Of a DNA stretch of 64,000 nucleotides, positions 1 to 10,100 are shown piece after piece. The DNA lies in NCBI GenBank assembly GCA_041399205.1, contig JAWKTK010000007.1, positions 248,001 to 312,000 of the forward strand, given 5' to 3'. The stretch is from JAGQOZ01 sp041399205. GTDB lineage: Bacteria > Planctomycetota > Planctomycetia > Pirellulales > Pirellulaceae. The notes under the pieces were generated by a model. It did not search any database. It had not been told where the DNA came from and saw only the letters and a list, made by a program, of their open reading frames with translations. Within the stretch, counting starts at the first letter, position 1. Each line of letters begins with the position of its first letter. The position numbers and the translations under genes were made by a program.

Positions 1-836
1 ACCCACAACTGCAGTCGCCCGTCCAGCATGTTCGGGAGGGCTTTTTGCAGGATTTTTTCCGCTTGCTTGGAACTGTAGCGAGAACTGACATGCGCGGCGA
101 TGATCAGTTGATTTTGGAACTTGTCTTGCCGAGCGACAATGTCGTCCAAATGAATATGACCCATTTTGTGAATCTTGGCGCTGCGGTGACGCGCTGCCAG
201 GAAAGTGATTTCGGTCAGCAAGACTTCGGCTTCGTACATGATCGGATTCGCGTCTAGTCCCTGCGGAGTGCTATCACCCAGATAAGCAATTCTGGGCGTC
301 CGACGTTCTTCGGAAACTTCGGTCCCTTGCAAGCGAATGTCTCGAATCTGTTCGCCAGTCAGATTCGTATACTCCGGCTTCAACTTCTTGCGCCGTTCCC
401 AAACCACATATCCCACCGAAGGAATCGTATGAAAGGTTTGGTGAACAGTGACCACCAGTTCACGCGAAACTTCGATCTCTTGCCCCGGTTCGACACCAAC
501 CAATTTGCACGGCAAACGACCTCGATCTAATCGCCCCACCACCGCCAATAATCGATGCACGATATCCACCGCATACGCCGGCAGGTAAATGGTCGGCGGA
601 TCCATTTTCATCATCCGACGTCTGGCAACATACACCGGCAAACACGCAATGTGATCCAAATGCGTATGGGACACAAACCAAGTGGATGTCCCCATGAAGT
701 CCCAGGGCTGAGCACCTAGGTCGAACCCCAGTTTCATTTCCGGAATTCGCCAATACGTTTGCACCGCCGCTCGCGACCAACCTTCAATGGTCAGATCTTT
801 GTACGAAACGCTTCGCACTGGAAGGTTCTTTACCAT
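1..836 (-). CDS. RNase Z-like MBL-fold metallo-hydrolase (3' end off window)
   Basis: The minus strand is open from an ATG at 836 to the left edge, so the C-terminus is missing. The protein has the metallo-beta-lactamase motif HTHLDH at about residues 57-62. Further on it has YLGDST, which supplies the aspartate typical of RNase Z, and a late GHIHLDD and AAHVSSRY in the position of the last metal histidines. The visible 278 residues are close to the usual length of the short RNase Z-like proteins, so little is lost. Members cleave RNA or phosphodiester bonds using two zinc ions; whether this one processes tRNA 3' ends is inference. The start at 836 follows GGGAACGGAGC. An in-frame ATG at 887 would add 17 residues and is less likely. 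The gene is divergent from the DUF1559 gene. Confidence 0.8.
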   Translation of the reverse strand, partial: MVKNLPVRSVSYKDLTIEGWSRAAVQTYWRIPEMKLGFDLGAQPWDFMGTSTWFVSHTHLDHIACLPVYVARRRMMKMDPPTIYLPAYAVDIVHRLLAVVGRLDRGRLPCKLVGVEPGQEIEVSRELVVTVHQTFHTIPSVGYVVWERRKKLKPEYTNLTGEQIRDIRLQGTEVSEERRTPRIAYLGDSTPQGLDANPIMYEAEVLLTEITFLAARHRSAKIHKMGHIHLDDIVARQDKFQNQLIIAAHVSSRYSSKQAEKILQKALPNMLDGRLQLW

Positions 837-1216
837 GCTCCGTTCCCAAACTTCATCTGCATCGAATTGCCACCGCACGACGAGCATTCTTCGCCAAAAC
901 CATTACGCCCATCGGGAAACGCCAGATTGGCCGAATATTCGACAGACGACGGCGTTTCTGAACCAAGCGACAAGCCCTCGGCGGGACAAGGTTCGCACAA
1001 AACTCACGTGCTTGACAGTCTAGTCGCGACATTCCATCGTCAAAAGGCCCCTTGATTTGGACTCATTCGCATGCTTATCCAGATTTTGTTCGCCACCGAA
1101 ATGCCGGTTTTGTAGAATGACGATTGACCGTTGGCTCGGGCCGCACTCGAACGTGCCGAGGAGCCCGTTTTCAAATTCAGGGGTCATGAAGGGTTTCTGC
1201 TGCGTAGGAGAAGACA
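837..1216. other. Divergent intergenic region, no gene seen
   Basis: This stretch separates the RNase Z-like gene (minus) from the DUF1559 gene (plus) and should hold both promoters. Short open frames exist on both strands, but none has a convincing ribosome site or a recognisable product. No repeat or hairpin stands out. Confidence 0.4.
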
Positions 1217-2369
1217 ATGAGCGGGAAACGCAAGTGGCAGTTTTCGTTGCGAGACCTAATGGTCGTATTGACCGTGGCGGCGATTCTTTTGGGCATCGCG
1301 TTGCCGGCCCTGCAACAAGCTCGCGAAGTCGCTCGGACGCATCCAATGTATCAACAACGTCAAGGAGATTTCTGTGGCGTGTTTGAACTACGAGTTAATG
1401 TATGGAAGCTTTCCGGTAGCCGCCCTAAGCTGCCAGGACTCGTCGTGGATTTCAACGGGTATTGAGAATGGCAATACGTGCCAGGGGCCCAATTGGGCGC
1501 AGCAGTTATTAGGGTTCATGAGCGAACCGGTGGCGTATTTGCAGATGATCAAATGCATGGAGGATTTTTACTCGGCGTGTGACGACTGTGATTCGGGCAA
1601 GTTGAATGTGAATAGCCAGACTCCGCAATTTATGGTTTGTCCGAGTTCCGTCGTTGCCCCAAAACTTCATGAATCACCGGTGACGGCACTCGAGAACCTT
1701 TCCAAGGGGAACTATGCCGCGACACTTGGTTCCGGTTTTTACAACCAGTCGATCGAACTCAATCGGTTTGTGGATACGCAACTGGGTGCTGGGCTAGACG
1801 CCGCCAAGAAGACTCGGGGAGTGATCGTCGTCCGTGGCGGGGAAGACATTCTGCAAAGACGTCGTCAAATCGTGTGCGACCTCTCTGTCGGCCCCCAAGG
1901 AATGTGGAAATTCGCGCATGGCAAAGCCACCAAGCTCTCCGGAATCCATGACGGAATTTCCAAGACCATACTGATCAGCGAAGTACTCCCATATGACGGC
2001 AGCCCAACGTCAAAGACGAATGTATCGGAAGACACCCGAGGAGTCTGGGCCAGTGTTTCCATGGGAGCCAGCACGTACAGTCACTTCACGACGCCGAACT
2101 ACGACGGTGCGGATCCCAATTTGAAGGACACCATCAATGGATGTGATTCGTCCATTCCCAAGTCGGACCCTTTGGCTTGCATCTTGAAGACGGGCAGCAA
2201 GTTTGATGTCGGAGCGACCTTCGCCGCAGCTCGTAGCATGCATCCGGGCGGAGTGGTAGCGGCACGTGCGGATGGAAGTGCTCGGTTCTATCCAAATTCG
2301 GTCGAACGAAAAATCTGGCAAGCCCTGGCAACTCGATCGGGTGGCGAAGATGAGCCGACAATCGAATGA
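1217..2369 (+). CDS. DUF1559 pilin-like secreted protein, one frameshift
   Basis: This is a planctomycete DUF1559 protein with a type IV pilin/pseudopilin-like N-terminal helix (LRDLMVVLTVAAILLGIALP) followed by the family's AREVARRIQC-type segment. The C-terminus has the classic MHPGGV and DGSARF motifs and ends near WQALATRSGGE. The start at 1217 follows TAGGAGAAGACA. The frame is broken once: an extra A at about 1337 (gctcgg-A-cgcatcc). Removing it joins the two open halves into one protein of about 383 residues. DUF1559 proteins are abundant in planctomycetes and are thought to be exported surface or pilus-like proteins; the exact role is unknown. The indel may be a sequence error. Confidence 0.85.
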
Positions 2370-2400
2370 CATTCTTGTCCGCGCAGCCAACGGACGGCGA

Positions 2401-3687
2401 TCAGTTCTTGTCTTCTAACATTTCCATCACCACGTCCAAGGCCTTGTCCAGCTGAGGATCATTCCATGGTGCATATTCTTCGTCGGGTGAATTGGGGATG
2501 GCGTCGCGGAGTCGTCGCTGTTGCAGCATTTCCAGATAACGCTGCGTGTCCGTTTCCGGATCCAACGTCACGGTCAGGCCTTCGTCTGGTGTAACGCCCC
2601 ATTCGTCTGCTTCGGTCGCTCCTTCGAACCGATGAATATTACGTCCGCTGGGACGCCAATACGATGCCGTGGTCAAACGTAACGCACTTCGTCCCGATTC
2701 CATGCGAATCACCGTTTGCACCGAACCTTTCCCCCACGACCGTTCGCCAACCACCTTGGCCATTTGGTGATCCTGCAGGCATGCGGCGAAAATTTCCGCA
2801 GCACTCGCAGAGAAACGATCTACCAGCACCACCATTTTCCAATCGGAAGGAACAATCGGCGTTTCTCTGGCAAACACAGGATCGGGTTTGGCGTCTCGCC
2901 GCTTAGTACTGACAATCAGTTCACCTTCAGGCAGAAACATGTCACAGATTTCAATGGCACCCAACAGAAGTCCGCCCGCGTTGTTCCGCAGGTCCAGAAT
3001 CAGGCCATCAATATTGCCGTTCAACGAACGCAGCGTGTCGCGTAATTCGCTGGCGGTGCGTTCTGAAAAACTACGAATGCGAATGTAACCGACCTGCGGA
3101 TCTTGCTCCAACGTAAAAATCCAATTCCCGTTCGTATCGCGTCGGTCGCCTTTAATCGATTCAACCGTAATTCTGGCTCGTTCAATCGTAATGTCCAACG
3201 TGTCTGGCGAATTGGCGCGGGCAACGGTCAGAGTCACCTTGGTGCCGATTTCGCCCTGAATCAGACCAACGGCATCGTCCGGACGAAACCCGTCCGTCGG
3301 CGTGCCGTCCACTGCCACAATCTTGTCACCCGAACGGACTCCAGCTTCAAAGGCGGGCATGCCGGGCAGCGGATTCATGACCGTCAGCTGACCGTCTTCT
3401 AAACCAACTTCAATTCCCACGCCGGCAAACTCTTGCTGCATGTCTTGGTTGAATTGCGTGTAATCGACGGGAGGCATGAATCCGGAATAAGGATCCAATT
3501 GATCCACCATGCCGTGCATCGCACTTTCGAACAGTTCGCGAGGTTCGATGGGTTCGACATAGTTGTCAGAAATGGTGTTAATGGCGTCCGCCAAGACGGC
3601 TGCATAGCGACTTCGCCCTGATTCGAAGTAACACAGCACTGAAACCAAGACGGCAATAAAAATGGCCAACACGTTCCGTTGAGGCAT
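2401..3687 (-). CDS. Carboxyl-terminal processing protease (S41)
   Basis: The protein has about 428 residues with an N-terminal membrane or signal segment (NVLAIFIAVLVSVLCYF). A PDZ domain lies at about residues 110-190 (GVGIEVGLEDGQL, FEAGVRSGDKIVAVDG) and is followed by the S41 peptidase domain. The catalytic serine is in FSASAAEIFAA and the catalytic lysine in GERSWGKGSVQT, the Ser-Lys pair of CtpA/Prc enzymes. Such proteases trim or degrade envelope proteins from the C-terminal end. The frame stays open up to 3921, but the ATG at 3687, preceded by AGGAAC, is the better start: the extra N-terminal stretch crosses a REP-like repeat at 3843-3870 and has no family similarity. The gene ends 31 bp from the convergent DUF1559 gene. 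Confidence 0.88.
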   Translation of the reverse strand: MPQRNVLAIFIAVLVSVLCYFESGRSRYAAVLADAINTISDNYVEPIEPRELFESAMHGMVDQLDPYSGFMPPVDYTQFNQDMQQEFAGVGIEVGLEDGQLTVMNPLPGMPAFEAGVRSGDKIVAVDGTPTDGFRPDDAVGLIQGEIGTKVTLTVARANSPDTLDITIERARITVESIKGDRRDTNGNWIFTLEQDPQVGYIRIRSFSERTASELRDTLRSLNGNIDGLILDLRNNAGGLLLGAIEICDMFLPEGELIVSTKRRDAKPDPVFARETPIVPSDWKMVVLVDRFSASAAEIFAACLQDHQMAKVVGERSWGKGSVQTVIRMESGRSALRLTTASYWRPSGRNIHRFEGATEADEWGVTPDEGLTVTLDPETDTQRYLEMLQQRRLRDAIPNSPDEEYAPWNDPQLDKALDVVMEMLEDKN

Positions 3688-3842
3688 GTTCCTGGGAAAT
3701 CCTATTCGCTTGACATCGATTAAGTGGGTTGTAACGATTCCATGGCGACAACATTGTCCGATTCCGCCGCCGGTGTCGCAACGCCGGGATATACTCTGTT
3801 GGGGAGTCATGCCCGGATTTTCAGGCGTGAATTCCTGATTGG

Positions 3843-3870
3843 TTTGTAGTACCGCCTTCAGGCGGAATGG
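3843..3870. repeat. Single REP-like palindromic element
   Basis: The sequence gtttgtagtaccgccttcag followed by gcggaatg contains the palindrome ccgcc-ttca-ggcgg. It matches the half-unit that is tandemly repeated at 47.87-48.6 kb. It is a lone copy in the region between the S41 protease and the HEAT-repeat gene. Confidence 0.7.
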
Positions 3871-3943
3871 GCGTCCGATGTCTTCCCGCGTGACTAAGCA
3901 CTGCCAACCAAATGTGACCACAGCCGCCAGTTAATCTATCAAA

Positions 3944-4616
3944 ATGCGTTTCAAACGACTACGTAGGCCGCCGATGAGGACCAAGCTACCGACGCTGCTG
4001 GTGCTGGTAATCGCGTGCGCTGCCCAGGTCGGCTGTGAACCGCTGCGGATGCAAATTGGCAAAAAGTCACCACCGCCTCCATCGCTAGAGGACCAGCTGG
4101 AGATTCGCCGACAACGGTTAGTTCGCCAAGCGGAAGCGGAACGTTTACAAAACGAAGGCCAGGACGATGCACCGTCAATGACTGGTTCGAACCAAGTCGA
4201 TCCAAACGCAACGGCAAACGAATCGACTCCGCCCACCACTATTGGCCGAGAAGGTCGAATCATCCGTTCGCGAGACGAATGGTCGTCCGCTGAAATTGCA
4301 GCGGGAATCATTGGGCCGTATCGGTGAACCGGCGGTACCCGCATTGGTCCAACTATTAGAACACCCCGACAAAGCCACTCGGCAAATGGCCACCGAAGTG
4401 TTGGCTCGGATGGGAGATCGAGCTGCCGCGGCGGTGCCGGCGCTGACAGAGCGTTTACGAGATGTCGATCCGGGCGTACGACGTTCAGCCGTCCGAGCGT
4501 TGGGGCAAATCGGCCCTAAAGCGGCCAACGCGGTTCCCGCCTTAATCGATTTTCTTCGTTTAGAAGATGACGGCTCGCCAGCAGCGCCCAACGCCACGGA
4601 TAATTCAGCTCCGTAG
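3944..4616 (+). CDS. HEAT-repeat lipoprotein, one frameshift
   Basis: The N-terminus is a lipoprotein signal peptide (LLVLVIACAAQVGC, lipobox cysteine after AQVG), so the product is probably anchored in a membrane. A charged, Gln/Glu-rich linker follows, then at least three HEAT/PBS-lyase type repeats (RIGEPAVPALVQLLEHPD, ARMGDRAAAAVPALTERL, ALGQIGPKAANAVPALID). The coding frame changes at about 4303-4305, where GCGGGAA should read GCGGAA. Correcting this joins the two halves as AEIAAESLGRIGEPAVPAL. The start may be 3944 or the internal ATG at 3974, which lies directly before the signal peptide. HEAT repeats usually bind proteins; no specific partner is indicated. Confidence 0.75.
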
Positions 4617-4815
4617 TCAAGTCTCAGTTCGCCAGAACAGATCTTGCTATCGGCTCGGCACTTGCCTTTACCTGCACTTCCGTCTATCGTTCTTTCAAAC
4701 TATCAAGACTGCTAAGGACATTCGTTCCAGGATTTCGGCAGGCGGATGTTTGCAGTTGTGTTTCTGAGTAACTCCGTCTAAGTACTAAGTACCAGCTTCT
4801 ATTTCGCTTGAATTG

Positions 4816-5472
4816 ATGAACTATTTTGCTCACGGTCGCAACTACGTTGATGCTCCCTGGTTTTTGGCCGGTACGGCAGTGCCGGATTGGTTAAATGTAG
4901 TTGATCGAAAAGTTCGAGCTCGCAAGCGTATGGCATTGGAGTACGTCAATCACGAAGATGCTGAATTGGCGCAGGTTGCCCGAGGCATCGTACGGCACCA
5001 TGACGACGATGATTGGTTTCATCGTACGGCGGCGTTTGCAGAATTGTCGTGGCAGTTTACGGTAGAAATTCGCGATCTCTTGGGTCAGGACGCGGGTCTG
5101 CGTCCCAGTTTCTTGGGACACATTTTGGTGGAACTGCTATTAGATTCCGTCCTGAGTCAACAACAACCAGCACAGCTTGATGCGTACTACGCAGCCTTAG
5201 AAAAACTGGATGCAGAACGAATCACTTCGGCGGTAGAAACCATCACCGGCAAGGGCGTTGAACGCTTGACGGTGTTGTTGCCTCGCTTTAATGCGGAACG
5301 CTTTCTGTACGACTACGCCGATGACGAACGACTGCTCTTTCGCCTTAACGGAGTGATGAAACGAGTCGGCTTGGCACAGCTGCCAAATCAATTGATTCCC
5401 TGGTTTGCTGATGCTCGGCGTCGAGTGGCTGCGGCAGAAAACGACTTACTAAGACACCCGCCGCTGACGTAG
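4816..5472 (+). CDS. Conserved hypothetical protein, function unknown
   Basis: The frame is intact over about 218 residues, beginning MNYFAHGRNYVDAPWFLAGT. The opening has a loose look of the ACP phosphodiesterase (AcpH) type N-terminus, and it has histidine/aspartate-rich stretches (RHHDDDDWFHRT, LGHILVELLLDS) that could bind metal. I do not recognise the family with certainty. The TTG at 4813 also lies in frame; the ATG at 4816 is preferred. There is no signal peptide or membrane segment, so the product is probably cytoplasmic. A role in phosphodiester hydrolysis would be a guess from the acidic and His residues only. Confidence 0.6.
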   Translation: MNYFAHGRNYVDAPWFLAGTAVPDWLNVVDRKVRARKRMALEYVNHEDAELAQVARGIVRHHDDDDWFHRTAAFAELSWQFTVEIRDLLGQDAGLRPSFLGHILVELLLDSVLSQQQPAQLDAYYAALEKLDAERITSAVETITGKGVERLTVLLPRFNAERFLYDYADDERLLFRLNGVMKRVGLAQLPNQLIPWFADARRRVAAAENDLLRHPPLT

Positions 5473-5845
5473 CTGGACACTTTCTCACTTTGCACAAGGC
5501 ACTTAAACCTGCCACATTGTGAAATCTAACAGCACGACGAACACCAATTCACTTCGAAATCGACGTGAGTTTGTCATACGAACGTCAAATCTGTCCAATC
5601 ACGGCACGCCATTTCGCATTTCTCATTGCGGCTGTACTACAAACCACTTTCTCCTCGGAGCGGACAACTGAAGAATCCTGCGGCCATACGCAGTTGCCCC
5701 CCGCGTTTGCTAGCGTCAACTTTACCAGTCAGCCAAGAGAGTCGGCTAGAAGCGTTCGTAATCAATTTTCCCACCAGTGAATTCCGATTCTCCGTAACTA
5801 TCAGGGCCCAACACATACAATTCACCTCAACGTCACGGTTAAGCC
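5473..5845. other. Intergenic region, no gene seen
   Basis: About 370 bases lie between the hypothetical gene and the BBP7-like gene. Only short open frames without ribosome sites are present. It presumably contains the promoter of the BBP7-like gene. Confidence 0.4.
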
Positions 5846-7006
5846 ATGTCGACACACCTAGCTCGTCGTATTCTACTTACTGTTCTGTTCGCCGTCGTAA
5901 CGACAACGAACAGCCATGCCAACTTGACTCGGCCGGCCGGACCGTTGTGGGTTTCAGCCGACTATTTAATGTTGTGGACCGAAAGCAGCGAGGTGCCTCC
6001 GCTGGTCACCACCAGCCCGGCGGGGACGGATCTCTTGAACGCCGGCGTCCTAGGACAGCCTGGTACACGCACATTGCTGGGCGGCAACTTGAACAATGAC
6101 ATGCGATCCGGTTTTCGCCTGCAAGGTGGCGTCTGGATGGATTGCTGCCGAACGCTAGGCTTCCAGTTAGATTATTTCCAACTGGAAACCTTGAACGAAA
6201 CTTTCCAAGCCGCCAACCATGGCGATCCCATTTTGGCTCGTCCCTTTACCGACGCGACCAACGGTGACCGCATTGCCGAATTGGCAACCTACCCGGGTAC
6301 CGTGACCGGCGGCATTGACGCATCCGTCCAATCGGAAGGGCTCTACGACTGGGGTGGCAATCTGTTGTATTCGCTTTGTTCCTACGAATGCAACTGCCTC
6401 AGCGAACAGCTGTATTTTGCGTTCGGCTATCGAGGACTTCGTCTTTCCGATCAAGTTCGCATTCGCGAACAGCTGACTTCGTCCATCTTTGCCGCTGGCA
6501 CGCTGTTGGATTTGCAGGACGAATTTTCTACGAAGAACACGTTTCACGGTGCCAACTTCGGACTGCTATATCGTCGTCAGCGAGCGAACTTGGGAATCGA
6601 CACCTACGCCAACGTGGCCATTGGTGCAACCGAATCGTGGGTTAACATTGATGGTCAAACAACCATCACATCACCGTTCTTTTCTACCATTGAGCACGAA
6701 GGTGGACTGTTGGCGCTGTCGTCCAACATGGGACGGACTCGTCACGCCGATTTTGCTGCCATCTTTGATATCGGCCTGAACTTGCGTTACCAAATCCACG
6801 ATCAAATCTGGTTGCGTACGGGTTATTCCTTCCTGTTTTGGCCTCAGGTATATCGTGCTGGACGCCAGATTGACACGGTGGTCAATCCCAACTTGCTTCC
6901 GCCGGCCAATATTGTTGCCAATGACCCAGTACGACCAGCTCGGCCCAATCGTCAGACCGACTATTGGGCTCAAGGACTGAACGTAGGCTTGGAATTGCGC
7001 TACTAG
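5846..7006 (+). CDS. BBP7-family outer-membrane beta-barrel protein
   Basis: The frame is intact over 386 residues. A signal peptide (ILLTVLFAVVTTTNSHA) is followed by LWVSADYLMLWTES, the start typical of planctomycete BBP7 proteins. The body is a series of amphipathic beta strands with aromatic girdles (YFAFGYRGLRLSDQ, IWLRTGYSFLFWPQVY), and it ends in a terminal strand with a C-terminal aromatic residue (YWAQGLNVGLELRY), as in outer-membrane barrels. It probably sits in the outer membrane as a porin-like or structural protein; cargo is unknown. A cluster of cysteines (SLCSYECNCLS) is unusual and could form disulfides. The gene lies 120 bp upstream of the giant DUF11 gene on the same strand. 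Confidence 0.8.
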   Translation: MSTHLARRILLTVLFAVVTTTNSHANLTRPAGPLWVSADYLMLWTESSEVPPLVTTSPAGTDLLNAGVLGQPGTRTLLGGNLNNDMRSGFRLQGGVWMDCCRTLGFQLDYFQLETLNETFQAANHGDPILARPFTDATNGDRIAELATYPGTVTGGIDASVQSEGLYDWGGNLLYSLCSYECNCLSEQLYFAFGYRGLRLSDQVRIREQLTSSIFAAGTLLDLQDEFSTKNTFHGANFGLLYRRQRANLGIDTYANVAIGATESWVNIDGQTTITSPFFSTIEHEGGLLALSSNMGRTRHADFAAIFDIGLNLRYQIHDQIWLRTGYSFLFWPQVYRAGRQIDTVVNPNLLPPANIVANDPVRPARPNRQTDYWAQGLNVGLELRY

Positions 7007-7126
7007 TTTTCAAGGCTGACCGAGTGGCGCGAACGACGTTGCTGCCATTTCCGCTAATAGCACCACGAACGCCCCGTTATTGAAAAACCGGATCGATAGC
7101 GGGCCAAAACACACAAGGAGACAACA

Positions 7127-10100
7127 ATGTCCAAGAATCGTTCCAGTCGCCAAACAGGGAAACGCCAACGAAAGCAACGCCTATCGAGACAGCCGAATTC
7201 GACCAATCGTTCGGTTCGCTTCGAATCCACACCCAGGTTAGAAGCGTTGGAAGATCGACGCATGTTGGCTCCGGTACCCGTCGTCAACCTTTCGGTTCCC
7301 GCCGAATCGATGATTGGCGAAGACGGCAGCTTCACCGCGACATTTGACAACCAAGCTACCGGCGCTCCGTCTGTCGGTTACGGTCCCTACATCAACCTGT
7401 TTGTGGACAACACAGGTGCAGACGGAGTCTTTCCGGGATCGGCAGAACCCAGCGACTTTGATGGCCTATCGATTCTGTCCGCCACGTACTTGGGTGCCTC
7501 TATTACTCCGACCATTGTCACGCTGGGTCCCGGCGGTTCGTTCACGCACCCGATTGCCACCGACGCCACGGGCACGCCGTTGACCGGAACGGCTCCTGTC
7601 GGTTTCACGCAAGGCGATTCCATGTATGTGTACGAATTGCCCTTTGGAAGTTTCACCGATGGACAAACACCAGCGGACCTAGAATTCCAGACCCATGTCA
7701 GCAACGAAGCGGACTTAGACGCGCCGCTGCAAATAGCGGCGCAGGCTGGATTTCGCTACGGTGCCGATCCGCTGGACAACCCAGCTACGGACGCGGGCAT
7801 TGTGGGTGCCATCCAAAATGCCAACACCGTGCCCAAAATCGTTCGGCTGTTCAAAGAATACAACGGTCCGGAAGATGAGACCGCTACCGGCCCTAATTTC
7901 CCGCATACGTACACGCTGCACGCGGACGTCGCCAATGGACAGACCATAACCGATTTGCGTCTAATTGACTTCCTACCGAACGACTTGGCGTTCCTGAATA
8001 TTGTGTCTACTTCAGCCGGAGGTATTGTCGAACAGACACCGACAATCGGGACTCCGGACGTAGCTCCCAACAACGATCTTGTCGTTCGCTTTCCATCGGT
8101 TACGGGTAGCACCGGCAACAATGACGTGGAAGTGGTCTTTCAATATTTCGCACCAGATTTGGATGCATCCGGCCAAGACGTCTTGAATCCGATTAACGGA
8201 GACGACGTTCCGACCACCAACGACGGTCGTGCCACGGGCAGCTGGGCACCTACTGATCCCAGCGATTCCCTGGCTGCCATCAACGTGGTCGACCAGTCTT
8301 CATTGACGGACAACCACGTTTTGGATTTGAAATCGATTGCCATCCAGAAGTCGTGGCAAGTTGTCAATGACGTGGGCATGGTAGGCGTTTCGCCCGGTGA
8401 CACGGTTGAATACACGTTGCAATTCCAGATTTCAGACTATTTCACCTTCGGCGACTTGATCATCGAAGACATTCTCTCGGACGGTCAGCGTCTTTCTGGT
8501 TCGCCCACCGGCCCCTTTACAGATTCCTTTACGCTGGACGTTACGGATCGCAATGGAAATGTTAACGGTAACTTTAGTCCGTCGTTAACAAACGGGGCAA
8601 CCAACCTGTTTGTAGATCTTTCACAGATTGGCAACGACACCAATCCCGCCACCGACGGAAGCACTCGACTGGTCTTTGACGTATCACGCGCTCTCACTGA
8701 TCTGGGTGCCGCCGACGGAATCTTGCAAGGCGGTCGCGCCATCTTGCCCAGTGCTGGTGGGGCCACAGGCGTGATTACGTATCGAACCGTGATTCAGCAA
8801 ACTTTTTCAGACACCTATCCATCCGGCCAAAGCAACGTGGATCTAGGTGATATCTTGGAAAACAGCGTCACCATCAGCGGTACGGTTCGGTCCAATTCAG
8901 CCATCGCCACCACCGTCGGCGTTGAAGAAGACACTTCCGCCGAAGTGCTGGAAGTTCTGGGCGGCGAAGTTCTCAAGACCACCTATGCAGTCAATGGCAC
9001 TTTAGGTCCAGTCGATCCGACGGTGGATCCCGACACGGGATTGGTGCGAGGACCATCATACGCGAATACGCTGCAAGTTCGGCCCGGCGATGTCGTGACT
9101 TATCGACTGCGTTACGCGATGCTTTCGGCGGACGTCGAAAGCTTGCTGATCACCGACTTCCTTCCCTTGCCTGTTTACGACGCGACTATTATTAGCACCA
9201 CGTTCGGTACCACCGTGGATGGTACGGCACCGAGTGCGGAGTCAGCGAAGTACGGTCCCGACCATACTTTTTCTCGAATCCCTTTGTCTGGGCCACCGAC
9301 TCAGCATCCAACGATGACAACCAGCGCCGTTGACAACAATGTGGTCTTTGATTTCGGCACCTTTAACGAACCGCCGCCCGAAGGGCCTCGAGTTGTAGAC
9401 ATTCTCCTTTCGGTCACCATCTCAGACGAACCGATGGCGGATGGCCTGCTGCTGACCAATCAATTCGAAGCTTCACACGGAACCACCAATGCCGGCACAT
9501 TGGCATCCGATTCGATCACTCAGATTACGCTGACCCAGCCCGAACTGGAAATTCGCAAAGCGGCGGTCTCCAGTAATAATTCGAATGCCACGTTCTCCAG
9601 CACCGTCGCTCCTGCCGGCATCAGTTTTGAAGCGCCAGGGCTAAACACCCCAGCCAACAGCTTTGTGGGTGGCACCATCCAATCGACGAATTTGGGTAAC
9701 ACGATCAACTCCAACATTAGCCGAGTCGACGCGGATGACTTGGTGAAGTTTGCCATTGTCGTAGAAAACACCGGTTCCAGTAGCGCCGGCGCGTTTGACG
9801 TGGCTATCCGAGACACGTTGCCGGCAGGATTTGCTATTCCCGCGACCGGCCCCGGATTGAATTTAGAGCTTTTTGACGGTGCTGGAAATGCGATGCCGTT
9901 CACTTCGCTGGGAAGCGGACTGTTCGATCCGGCCGGTGGTATTCAGTTGAATGACCCCGGAGCAACCCCCGCAATTTCGATTGGTTCGCCGCCCGTCACC
10001 GTCAATGCCGGTGCGTTGGATGAATTCGACGCTACAGACGGGAATAACATTCTGGTGCTCACCTACGATTTGCAAGTGGTAGCGAATGTCGCACCGGGCC

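Noticed and set aside
460..780. Minus-strand open frame rich in Gly and Cys
   Set aside because: It is a shadow of the RNase Z-like gene, whose frame runs off the left edge and carries the HTHLDH motif.
1217..1465. Programmed frameshift in the DUF1559 gene
   Set aside because: There is no slippery heptamer or downstream pseudoknot. The simplest reading is one extra A at 1337, an isolated indel.
3688..3921. Longer N-terminus of the S41 protease starting at 3921
   Set aside because: The extra residues cross a REP-like element, lack family similarity and lie upstream of a good ribosome site and signal segment at 3687.
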